Shown: piece by piece, positions 1-7,005 of the stretch | Numbering within the stretch: the first letter of the stretch is position 1 | How the letters are laid out: every line of letters starts with the position of its first letter | NCBI GenBank assembly: GCA_903923795.1 | Contig: CAIXYX010000011.1 | Location: forward strand, 1 to 12,716 | DNA: 12,716 bases | Direction of reading: 5' to 3' | Origin: an uncultured Microcaldota archaeon | GTDB taxonomy: Archaea > Micrarchaeota > Micrarchaeia > Anstonellales > Anstonellaceae | Translations under genes and position numbers: made by a program | Notes under the pieces: model-generated | What the model was told of the DNA's origin: nothing | Databases searched by the model: none | The model's input: only the letters and a program-made list of their open reading frames with translations

Positions 1-2
1 AT

Positions 3-233
3 GACGACTCACTTGCGAAAACCACAAAGATTGCAAAATCAGTCGCGAGATATCATTTGGGATTTACGAAGATGGCAGGCATCCTTGCAGAGAAAGGAAG
101 TTTTGGAATACTCGAACATTTTAGAATACTCGACGGTGGAAGAGACTTTACAGCAAAAGAACTGCGCGACGAAGTTGCAGCGTACATCCCCGACAACGAG
201 ACAATTCGGTCGATGGATTACATTCTCCGTTGA
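3..233 (+). CDS. 3' end of an unrecognised protein gene (5' end outside the window)
   Basis: Frame 3 is open from the first bases to a TGA at 231-233, giving 76 codons that read like a real soluble protein. An N-terminal part with A-K-S-V-A-R-Y-H-L-G is followed by M-A-G-I-L-A-E-K-G, then F-T-A-K-E-L-R-D-E-V and a closing S-M-D-Y-I-L-R. The F-T-A-K-E-L-R segment resembles the start of a helix-turn-helix or winged-helix segment, but this is too little for a family call. An internal ATG at 72 would give 54 codons without a clear ribosome binding site, so a start left of the window is more likely. Codon use (AAA, AGA, ATA, CTT) is AT-richer than in the pilus genes downstream, so the gene probably belongs to a different unit. 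The T-rich stretch just after the stop (234-254) could serve as an archaeal terminator. The overlapping frame that starts with ATG at base 1 looks less protein-like. Confidence 0.6.
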   Translation, partial: DDSLAKTTKIAKSVARYHLGFTKMAGILAEKGSFGILEHFRILDGGRDFTAKELRDEVAAYIPDNETIRSMDYILR

Positions 234-351
234 TTTTAGCGCGTGTTTTCAATTTTGTCCCATTCTTCGATTTCTCCTGTGGTTTCCTATGGTTTCCGCG
301 TCCAGCTATTTCTTTTAGGGGCGTGTCGAAGTTTCACTATCCCAAAACTCG

Positions 352-387
352 TCATTAGCCAAACAACCCTGTCGCTCAGGCTAATGA
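352..387. repeat. 9-bp inverted repeat with 18-nt loop
   Basis: TCATTAGCC at 352-360 is exactly complementary to GGCTAATGA at 379-387, with an 18-nt spacer. It could be a hairpin at the end of the upstream transcript or an operator-like site. There is no T-run directly after it, so a classical terminator is not favoured. Confidence 0.45.
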
Positions 388-484
388 ATCGGCATCAGTC
401 CGTCCGTCGATCGTCATTTAGGCCGGTTAGAGCCAATCGGAGATCACTTCTAACATCATCTGCCGTGTGAATTTGGCATTTTCT

Positions 485-497
485 CCTTATAGTATTA
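485..497 (+). promoter_or_regulatory. possible TATA element for the first giant gene
   Basis: CCTTATAGTATTA is the most TATA-like stretch in the upstream gap. If used, transcription would start near 515 and the hairpin array at 533-652 would lie in a 5' untranslated region of about 150 nt. The match is weak and no clear BRE precedes it. Confidence 0.25.
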
Positions 498-532
498 CCG
501 CTCCCGGCCTTTTCTTTTGAACCCGAGGGCCT

Positions 533-663
533 TCGCCAGCTTGCTGGCGAGACTTCCCGCATCGGCCTGCTGGCCGATGGGGCACCGTCGGCTCAAAGGA
601 GCCGACGATTGCGGCCAAAGGGCCGAAGCGGATTTCTTTTCGCGAAAAGAAAAGGGGCTCCCC
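533..663. repeat. array of five consecutive inverted repeats (plus a short sixth)
   Basis: Five self-complementary units with different sequences follow each other with 4-9 nt between them. They are: 533-550 (TCGCCAGC, 2-nt centre, GCTGGCGA); 560-579 (CATCGGCC, TGCT, GGCCGATG); 586-607 (CGTCGGCTC, AAAG, GAGCCGACG); 612-625 (CGGCC, AAAG, GGCCG); and 633-652 (the 20-bp perfect palindrome TTTCTTTTCGCGAAAAGAAA). A short sixth, GGGG-CT-CCCC, occupies 654-663. Two units share the loop AAAG. The frame of the giant gene is open through the array from 471, but the array looks like structured DNA or RNA rather than coding sequence. It may be a mobile or multicopy palindromic intergenic element, or a 5'-UTR structure. 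Confidence 0.75.
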
Positions 664-665
664 GA

Positions 666-3600
666 ATGATTTTTAAACTACCTCCCTGTTCTCCAATGGG
701 GTTTGACATGGGACGTTTGGGTACTGGCCGTGCTGCTTCTACCTCGGGTGCTGATGAATCAGAACCAGACCTGTCCAATCTCCTCGGCAAGAAAACTGAA
801 CAAAAATCAGCCAAATCCAAATACCTGCCCCCAGTCCTCACGCCGACGAAATCCAAAACTCCTGCCGTATCTTCTCCAGCCGCCCTGCAGAAAAAGCCCT
901 CCATCTCATCAGCCATCGGCATCCCGCTCTCGCTGATTCTGGGCCGGGCGAAACAATCCACGCTTGGGCCGAAAACCGCCGCGGCTCCAAGTATCCCCAT
1001 TCCCCCCGCCCCAATCTTCGCAGCACCTTCCCAACCCCCGGCGCCGTCGCTTCCTCCCCAGCAAAAGGCGCGTGTCCAAAAGCCGAGAGCTCTCCCCCCG
1101 TCGAAACCTGCCGTGGTCTCGCGCTACGGGGCCGAGAGCCTGGCCGGCCCGCTGTCCTCGTCCCCAGATTCCCCCGACAAACCCCTGTCTCTTTTCTGGG
1201 AACGCCCCGCGCGCATGCCCGGTGACAAAAAATCGCCAGCTCTCATCATCGCCGAAGACAAGCGGTCAGTCTCTTATCAAGCGCCGAAGCAATCGCCCTG
1301 GACATTTTCCGCTCAAACTCCGGCCGCCCCCCGTCTCAATCCTCTTGCCAGGGCGCCGGCAGCCGCGGGCAAATCCGTCCGCTCCGCCACCGGCGCCAGC
1401 CCGCACGACCTCGCCGTGGCGGTATCGCGCACGAAATCATCTCGCGGCCCGCCCCTCTCCGCGGCCAGCCAATTGGCGTATATCAGCAAGTTGGGGCGAG
1501 AGGCGACGGTTACGGCCACACCAATCCCCCCTCATCCCATCTCCGCCCCCCCTCTCCCTCCGCCGAAAGATTCTGACGGGCATGGCGGCGCGGGCGATTC
1601 CCCCAAGTCATCAACAGCTCCGGCGCCTCCCGTCACTTCCGCGCCTTTCCAGCACGCTCATCCGGCCATGTCTCCAGCATCGCCTCAGGCCGCTTCCCCC
1701 TCCCGGCCCGCTGATGTCCATCCGACAGCGAATTCCCTGCTGCCAAAACCTGTCGGCGCGCTTCCAAAGTCATCCGCAACTCCTGCGGCGTCCGCGCAAA
1801 AACCGAAATTCTCGCTGACCGGCTGGCTCAAGCCATCGCACAAACCGTCCGCTTCCGCCGGGGAGAAACTCATGGCGGGCGCGCCGGCAAAATCAACAGC
1901 TTCATTTGTCCTCACGCCGGGCCCGATAAAATCACCGGATGGAGTTGTCCGCTCTTTCCCAAAGCCCCAAGCGCAAAAACCCGTTTTCTCCCCGGCCATC
2001 AAGGCTCCGGCGGCAAAACCGATTTTCATTCCTGCGCCAAAACCGGTTTTCATTCCCGCGATTTCTCCGCCACCATCAGAACCATCAGACTCGGAGAAAA
2101 AAATCATCCATCTCCTTCTCCCAACCGCCCCGCTGAAATCCGCGCCGATAGCAAAGCCTGCCCAGAAACCCGTCATCGTGCAGGTGCAAAAACCGCTTGC
2201 AGTCCCCGCTCAAAAACAAGCGCCAAAACCAGCCGCGCCTCCCGCACCCAAACCCGTCATCTCCCAAGTCATCAAAGCTCCGGCGGCAAAACCTCTTTTC
2301 ACCCCGGCACCCGAGCTGCCGTTGCCGAAAATCATCGCACCTCCGGTGTCGAAGCCTGTCGCAGTCCAAGCGCAGAAGCCAGTCATCGTGCCAGCACCAA
2401 AACCAGTCGCAGCTCCCGCGCCCAAACCCGTTTTCGTGTCCTCGCCCAAACCCGTCGCGCCTGCTGTGCCGCCAGTCATCATGCAGGCGCCAAAGCCAAT
2501 CGCTGTCCCCATCTCAAAACCGATTTTCTCCCCTGCGCCGAAAATCATCGCGCCTCCAGCACCGAAACCAGTTGCATCTGCTGCGCCAAAGCCAGTCATC
2601 GTGCAGGCGCCAAAGCCAATCCCGGCCCAAGCGCCAAAACCTGTTTTCATCCCCGTGATTTCTCCGCCGCCGTCAAAACCCGCAGCCGCGCAAACGGCCG
2701 GGAAGAAACCAGCAGCCCAATTCTCGTACAAACCTGCCGCGCCAAAAGCAGAAACCGGTTTCGTCTACCCGTCAAAACCGCCCGCAGCCCAAAAGCAGAT
2801 GCCCGCCCCTGCGCAAAAACCAATCGCAGCCCCTGCACCCAAACCCATTTTCGCTCCAGTGCAAAAACAGATTGTTACCCCTGCGCCCAAACCTGTTCCT
2901 GTGCAGGCGCCAAAGCCCGCTCCAGTCTTCGCAGCCCCCGCACCAAAACAAGTCATCATCCCCGCAATCAAAACTCCCGAACCAAAATCTATCCCTGCTC
3001 CGGCGGCAAAACCTCTTTTCACCCCTGCGCCGGAACTGCCCGCGCCGAAAATCATCGCGCCAGCCGCGCCTCCAGCACCGAAACCAGCCGCGCCTGCTGT
3101 GCCGCCCGTCATCGTGCAGGCGCAAAAGCCAATTCCGGTCATAGCCCAAGCGTCAAAGCCAATCATTGCCCAAGCGCCGAAACCTGTCCCCGCCCCTGCC
3201 GCGCCCAAACAAATCATTGTCTCCACGCCGAAAATAATCCCAATCCCCTCGCAAAAACCAGCCGAAACCAAAATCACCTCGACGCATCTCTCGCAGTCCA
3301 CGTCTATGCCCTCATTCGTCCCTCTCTTGTATGAGCAGACGGAGAGCGAGCGGAAGAACTGGCTATCGCGCCTCGGCCTCGGCTCCCGCGCTTCCGCAAA
3401 GCTTCCGCCCCGCGCCGAAACCCTCACGCTGACGACCCCGAAAACAAAATCGCAGGCGCGCGAGCAAGCAAGGCAGGAGGCCGTCCAATCAAAACAAATG
3501 CCCGCATCAGCCTCTGTTTCGAAACCCGCGCCATACATACTCGCTCCTGTTCCGGCTCTTGCCAAACCCTCCGCGCCTGCTCCGGCAGAATTTGCACCTG

Positions 3601-5390
3601 CAAAACCCGTGCCTGCAAAACCCGCACCTTATGCTCCCGCTCCAGTGAAATCAGCCCCCGTGAAATCTGTCCCTGCCTATTCCTATGCTCCACCATCGCC
3701 CGCTTTGGCAAAGCCCGCGCCTTCCTCAATAAAACCCGCACCGTCCCCGGCAAAACCCGAGCCTTTCTATTCCTACGCTCCGCCCGCACCCGCGCCAGCA
3801 AAACAGGTTTCTCTCGAAAATTTCAAGGCCCGCACATCGGCCGTGAATCTGCCCGGCGCATCCAAGCTTTACGGCCCGACGAAATCCGGAGTGAGTTCAA
3901 GCAAACCCCCAAGCGGACTTCTGGGCGCGATGGCGCGCCTGTCCGGCCAGCTCGAAGTCGGCCGCGCCCCCTCCTCATCCGCCCCCGCCATAGTGCTGCG
4001 CGATTCCGACGCAGCCGTCTCATTCGATGTCAAGAGGCCGGCAGCCGCAGGTTTGAACCGGACTGCCCCGAGCCAGACCGTGATGGCGAGGCCCAAGCAA
4101 TCCCCCTCACAGCCAAGCCCGCTTCCGAGCCCTGTTTCATCGGGCCCGCTCTCACCCCGCAATGTCCCATCCTCGCGCTCCGCAGTCGTATCATTGGATG
4201 AGCTGGCATCGGAGTCCTCCCCGGCCCGCTCTTCGTCCTCTCCGCAGATGGTCTCCTATCCGCCTCCGGACCAGCCGAGCGGAATGGAATGGGACGGGGC
4301 ATATGCCCGCGAGCTCTCTGTGCCAAAACCATCAAGCGAGGATTCGTCAGAATACTACACCACCGCCACATGGGAGCAGAAGAAATTCCTCTACGCGCTC
4401 GGGGCCGAAAGCATGTACTGGCGCATGCGCAACACAAATCCCGGCACGCCCGCGCAGGCAGCCGCCGAGAAGGAATTCCTCGCGCTTTTGGAGAACGCGA
4501 GCTCAGAGCAGCGTTCGGCGATAGAACTGTGCATCAATCTCACCAAGGCGATTCAGGCGCTCATGCTCGCCACGCATCCTGACACTGACGGGCAGTCGGC
4601 GCAGCGCGCGCAGGCGGTGTACAACCAGATAGTCGCCGAGCGGCCCGACATCCGCCCCATCCTCTATTACCGCCTCGCGCGCATCGCGCTCATGCGCAGC
4701 TATTCGGCGGGCACGCCCAACCCCTCGCCCGCCTATCTCTCGCTTATTTCGAAACTCGACGAGCAGGCGTGCCTGGCCGTGTTCGCCATGCGCGCGGCAT
4801 TCTTCGACCACGTGATGAACGACCAGTCGGCCAGCGCGGCATTGCGCGCCTCGGCCGCCGAGCATTACTCCCGCCTTCTGTTGGGCCGGCCCGGCACCGA
4901 GGCCTATTTGCAGAGATTTTTGCATGTGCGCACCGGCATCTCCCTCTTCCTCTCAAAACCAAATTCGTCAGTTCTCGAGGACCCGCGCACGCACCCGCAC
5001 GGCTGGCTGCAGGTGCTCAACGAGGACGAGGTCACGCGCAATGTGCTTCATTACGAGCTCGCCGCAATATTCTTTACGCCCGAGCACAAGGCGCTGCTCA
5101 AAAATCCGTCAGAGGCCGAACCGCCGGACTCGGATTCATCTCCGCCGTCCATATCTCCAAAGCCGGGGCCTCTCGCGCCAAAATCCCGGGGAGGGGAGCC
5201 GTTCGCGGCGGGATTGGGGCAGGGGGCCCTGCCTTTGGCGCAGGCGTCATCATCGCGCGCGGGGAGAAGGTCCGGCACCCGAAGAAGCGGGCATGCGCAT
5301 CGGGCAAAACCCTCATATCGCTCCTCAAATTCGGCGCGGCATCACAATTCCAAATCATCCGCAGGCCGCGGCTTTGGGAAAAGGCATTAA
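666..5390 (+). CDS. giant Pro/Ala/Lys-rich protein with HPD (J-like) C-terminal module
   Basis: I do not recognise this protein of about 1574 residues. I chose ATG 666 because it is the first ATG after the hairpin array; a GGGG at 654-657 is a weak ribosome binding site. TTG 609 lies inside the array, and ATG 696 or 708 are possible. No signal peptide or membrane segment is visible, so it is probably cytoplasmic. Residues 1-430 are low-complexity P/S/A/K. Residues 430-870 are rich in K-P and carry an octapeptide repeat. Residues 885-940 form a short charged, helix-like island (E-S-E-R-K-N-W-L-S-R-L). Residues 955-1045 hold A-K-P-A-P-type repeats. Residues about 1222-1482 look folded and helical, with aromatic and leucine residues, and include the motif H1304-P1305-D1306. 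The last 90 or so residues are rich in S, R, K and H. The gene ends 47 bp before the pilus ATPase, which suggests a link with pilus assembly. Its role is unknown; scaffold or tether is a guess. Confidence 0.8.
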   Translation: MIFKLPPCSPMGFDMGRLGTGRAASTSGADESEPDLSNLLGKKTEQKSAKSKYLPPVLTPTKSKTPAVSSPAALQKKPSISSAIGIPLSLILGRAKQSTLGPKTAAAPSIPIPPAPIFAAPSQPPAPSLPPQQKARVQKPRALPPSKPAVVSRYGAESLAGPLSSSPDSPDKPLSLFWERPARMPGDKKSPALIIAEDKRSVSYQAPKQSPWTFSAQTPAAPRLNPLARAPAAAGKSVRSATGASPHDLAVAVSRTKSSRGPPLSAASQLAYISKLGREATVTATPIPPHPISAPPLPPPKDSDGHGGAGDSPKSSTAPAPPVTSAPFQHAHPAMSPASPQAASPSRPADVHPTANSLLPKPVGALPKSSATPAASAQKPKFSLTGWLKPSHKPSASAGEKLMAGAPAKSTASFVLTPGPIKSPDGVVRSFPKPQAQKPVFSPAIKAPAAKPIFIPAPKPVFIPAISPPPSEPSDSEKKIIHLLLPTAPLKSAPIAKPAQKPVIVQVQKPLAVPAQKQAPKPAAPPAPKPVISQVIKAPAAKPLFTPAPELPLPKIIAPPVSKPVAVQAQKPVIVPAPKPVAAPAPKPVFVSSPKPVAPAVPPVIMQAPKPIAVPISKPIFSPAPKIIAPPAPKPVASAAPKPVIVQAPKPIPAQAPKPVFIPVISPPPSKPAAAQTAGKKPAAQFSYKPAAPKAETGFVYPSKPPAAQKQMPAPAQKPIAAPAPKPIFAPVQKQIVTPAPKPVPVQAPKPAPVFAAPAPKQVIIPAIKTPEPKSIPAPAAKPLFTPAPELPAPKIIAPAAPPAPKPAAPAVPPVIVQAQKPIPVIAQASKPIIAQAPKPVPAPAAPKQIIVSTPKIIPIPSQKPAETKITSTHLSQSTSMPSFVPLLYEQTESERKNWLSRLGLGSRASAKLPPRAETLTLTTPKTKSQAREQARQEAVQSKQMPASASVSKPAPYILAPVPALAKPSAPAPAEFAPAKPVPAKPAPYAPAPVKSAPVKSVPAYSYAPPSPALAKPAPSSIKPAPSPAKPEPFYSYAPPAPAPAKQVSLENFKARTSAVNLPGASKLYGPTKSGVSSSKPPSGLLGAMARLSGQLEVGRAPSSSAPAIVLRDSDAAVSFDVKRPAAAGLNRTAPSQTVMARPKQSPSQPSPLPSPVSSGPLSPRNVPSSRSAVVSLDELASESSPARSSSSPQMVSYPPPDQPSGMEWDGAYARELSVPKPSSEDSSEYYTTATWEQKKFLYALGAESMYWRMRNTNPGTPAQAAAEKEFLALLENASSEQRSAIELCINLTKAIQALMLATHPDTDGQSAQRAQAVYNQIVAERPDIRPILYYRLARIALMRSYSAGTPNPSPAYLSLISKLDEQACLAVFAMRAAFFDHVMNDQSASAALRASAAEHYSRLLLGRPGTEAYLQRFLHVRTGISLFLSKPNSSVLEDPRTHPHGWLQVLNEDEVTRNVLHYELAAIFFTPEHKALLKNPSEAEPPDSDSSPPSISPKPGPLAPKSRGGEPFAAGLGQGALPLAQASSSRAGRRSGTRRSGHAHRAKPSYRSSNSARHHNSKSSAGRGFGKRH
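2277..3059 (+). repeat. direct repeat of about 63 bp, copies 720 bp apart
   Basis: Positions 2277-2339 and 2997-3059 are near-identical and both encode A-P-A-A-K-P-L-F-T-P-A-P-E-L-P followed by a P-K-I-I-A-P motif. They differ mainly at a few synonymous or near-synonymous positions in the middle. The core GCTCCGGCGGCAAAACC also occurs a third time at 2004. The copies lie within the longer K-P-rich region and mark internal duplication on a larger scale than the 24-bp unit. Confidence 0.75.
2346..2655 (+). repeat. octapeptide (24-bp) tandem repeat block in the first giant gene
   Basis: About 13 consecutive units of the pattern A-P-K-P-[V/I]-x-x-[P/Q] are visible, for example APKPVAAP, APKPVFVS, APKPVIVQ, APKPIPAQ and APKPVFIP. 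One unit lacks a residue. Related, less regular units extend on both sides from about 1960 to 3270. The DNA period is 24 bp, and some neighbouring units share long identical stretches, as expected from unequal crossing-over or replication slippage. Regular K-P repeats with hydrophobic residues in between favour an extended polyproline-II rod rather than a globular fold. Confidence 0.8.
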
Positions 5391-5430
5391 AAGCATTCAG
5401 TTCGGCACACTAACGTTATATCGGGAGGGG
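5387..5430 (+). promoter_or_regulatory. ribosome binding site and possible internal promoter before the ATPase
   Basis: GGGAGGGG at 5423-5430 lies 7 nt before ATG 5438 and is a good Shine-Dalgarno match, which decides that start over the TTG at 5432. TTAAAAGC at 5387-5394 overlaps the stop of the giant gene and is TATA-like. Its distance to the ATG (51 nt) is similar to that of the clearer promoter before the pilin. The binding site is solid and the promoter is weak. Confidence 0.5.
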
Positions 5431-5437
5431 ATTGTTC

Positions 5438-7000
5438 ATGGTGGATGCACCAATCAAAGAGGGGGCGCCAAAGCCCACCACAGACATAATCGAAAGCTCG
5501 TTCGGCCGTCACGAGGGCGGCAAGGAAGTCGAATCCTACATGTTCGACAACGAGGGCATCAAGGTGATGTCCCGCCTCCTCTATTACCCCGACGATTTCG
5601 TGCTGCATTACGAGCTCTCGGTGCGCGGCTTGTCTGAAGGCACGCGCCTCGTGCTCAACACCCTGCGCGGCGAGCTCATCACCACCGTGAAACTCGACCT
5701 CACCGACATCATGGACATAAGAAAGCGCGACGAGGTCCGCCGAAAATTCGAGGACCGCGCCCAAATCCTTCTCACAAAGCATTTCCCCTCACTGGCTGAG
5801 ACCGACAAGAAAGTGCTCATCGCCTATCTGATTCAGAACTCGCTTGGCTTGGGAGACCTCGAAGCCCCGCTGCATGACGACAAGCTCGAGGAAATCGTCA
5901 TCAACTCAAGCCGCGACCCGGTGTGGATTTATCACAAAAAATACGGCTGGTGCAAAACAAACATCCTCATCAACTCGGAAGAAGCCATCTACGACTACTC
6001 CTCAATGATAGGCCGGCGTGTTGGCAAGCAAATCAATGTGCTCAACCCTCTCATGGATGCGCATTTGCCGACAGGCGAGCGTGTCAATGCCACCCTCTAT
6101 CCCGTGTCCAACTTCGGCAACACATTGACAATCCGCAAATTCGCCAAAAATCCGTGGACTCTGCCCTACTTAGTCGAGCTGAACTGCCTCTCGCCAACAG
6201 TGGGCGGGCTGATTTGGCTCTGCATACAAAACGAGCTCTCGCTCCTCGTGTCGGGCGGAACAGGCTCGGGCAAAACATCTTTTCTCAACGCCATCTCCTG
6301 CATGATTCCGGCGAACCAGCGTGTCATCTCTATCGAGGACACAAGAGAGCTGACGCTGCCATCTTTCCTGCAATGGGTGCCGCTCACAACGCGCGAGCCC
6401 AACGCGGAAGGCAAGGGGGAAATCGGAATGCTCGACCTGCTCGTCAACTCATTGCGTATGCGCCCCGACCGAATAATTGTCGGCGAGGTGCGCAAGCAGC
6501 GCGAAGCCGAAATTCTTTTCGAGGCCATGCACACCGGCCACTCAATCTACGCCACATTGCACGCCGATAATTCGGCCGAGACGATTACGCGTCTCACCAC
6601 TCCGCCCATCGACATGCCAATCGAAGTGATGGATGCGCTCGCCGGCATCGTGGTGCAGTTCCGCCACCGCCGCCTCAACATCCGCCGCACGCTCGAATTC
6701 TCCGAGATACAAAAGGGCGGGGAAGTCAATGTGCTGCACAGATGGGACCTCAAAAACGACAAGATGATGGAGGTCGGCAAGATGACAACTCTCGCCGCCA
6801 CCATCGGACTCTACTCGGGCCTCTCACAAAAAGAGATAGACCAGGACGTCGCAGACAAGGCCAAGATACTCACATGGATGACAAAGAAGAAATACCGCGA
6901 GATAAACTCGGTCGGCGCCATCGTGTCGCACTATTACATGAATCCCGAGGAAGTGCTCGATGCCGCGAATAAAGGCGCCAATTGGGTGTTCGGGGTTTGA
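5438..7000 (+). CDS. archaeal type IV pilus assembly ATPase (PilB/TadA/VirB11-like)
   Basis: This 520-residue cytoplasmic motor would hydrolyse ATP to drive pilin assembly through the membrane platform proteins encoded downstream. Residues 1-240 form the N-terminal part, including D-P-V-W-I-Y and the P-T-G-E-R-V-N-A segment at 211-218 typical of archaeal secretion ATPases. The catalytic core follows: Walker A G-G-T-G-S-G-K-T at 273-280, Asp box I-S-I-E-D-T-R-E-L at 297-305, Walker B R-I-I-V-G-E-V-R at 345-352 with Glu350, and His box T-G-H-S-I-Y-A-T-L-H-A-D-N at 366-378. All key residues are present, so it should be active. The length is usual for archaeal homologues. The next gene begins 5 bp after its stop. 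An archaellum FlaI role is less likely because no archaellum genes are in sight and a prepilin-like gene follows. Confidence 0.93.
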   Translation: MVDAPIKEGAPKPTTDIIESSFGRHEGGKEVESYMFDNEGIKVMSRLLYYPDDFVLHYELSVRGLSEGTRLVLNTLRGELITTVKLDLTDIMDIRKRDEVRRKFEDRAQILLTKHFPSLAETDKKVLIAYLIQNSLGLGDLEAPLHDDKLEEIVINSSRDPVWIYHKKYGWCKTNILINSEEAIYDYSSMIGRRVGKQINVLNPLMDAHLPTGERVNATLYPVSNFGNTLTIRKFAKNPWTLPYLVELNCLSPTVGGLIWLCIQNELSLLVSGGTGSGKTSFLNAISCMIPANQRVISIEDTRELTLPSFLQWVPLTTREPNAEGKGEIGMLDLLVNSLRMRPDRIIVGEVRKQREAEILFEAMHTGHSIYATLHADNSAETITRLTTPPIDMPIEVMDALAGIVVQFRHRRLNIRRTLEFSEIQKGGEVNVLHRWDLKNDKMMEVGKMTTLAATIGLYSGLSQKEIDQDVADKAKILTWMTKKKYREINSVGAIVSHYYMNPEEVLDAANKGANWVFGV

Positions 7001-7005
7001 GCTCA

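Larger units (their letters stand above)
234..532. other. intergenic region without a convincing gene
   Basis: I see no credible coding frame on either strand here. The longest + strand frame, at about 243-470, has an erratic composition and no ribosome binding site. The stretch is AT-richer than the downstream operon. It holds T-runs after the preceding stop codon, a 9-bp inverted repeat (352-360 with 379-387), a 6-bp inverted repeat (GTTAGA around 425-431 with TCTAAC around 449-454), and a weak TATA-like element at 485-497. I found no tRNA T-loop signature (GTTCGA) or other RNA gene. Confidence 0.5.

Noticed and set aside
1..318. Frame starting with ATG at base 1 (105 codons)
   Set aside because: The overlapping frame 3 gives a more protein-like sequence with a natural end at 233; the frame-1 product is irregular and runs into the gap.
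243..470. Small + strand frame of 75 codons in the upstream gap
   Set aside because: No ribosome binding site, no protein-like pattern, and it crosses the inverted repeats.
533..663. CRISPR array
   Set aside because: The units have different sequences and no constant repeat-spacer pattern; they are separate hairpins.
2765..3565. Long minus-strand frame, Gly/Ala-rich with G-F-G-A-G-type repeats (also 2210-2731)
   Set aside because: It is the antisense reading of the Lys-Pro octapeptide repeats; the regular pattern follows from the + strand repeats and there is no ribosome binding site or promoter.
4769..5637. Two other long + strand frames over the end of the first giant gene, which could suggest a frameshift
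   Set aside because: The main frame keeps a sensible helical domain up to about 5110 and then a plausible basic tail ending just before a good ribosome binding site; the alternative frames are Arg/Ala-rich shadows. A frameshift in the tail cannot be fully excluded.
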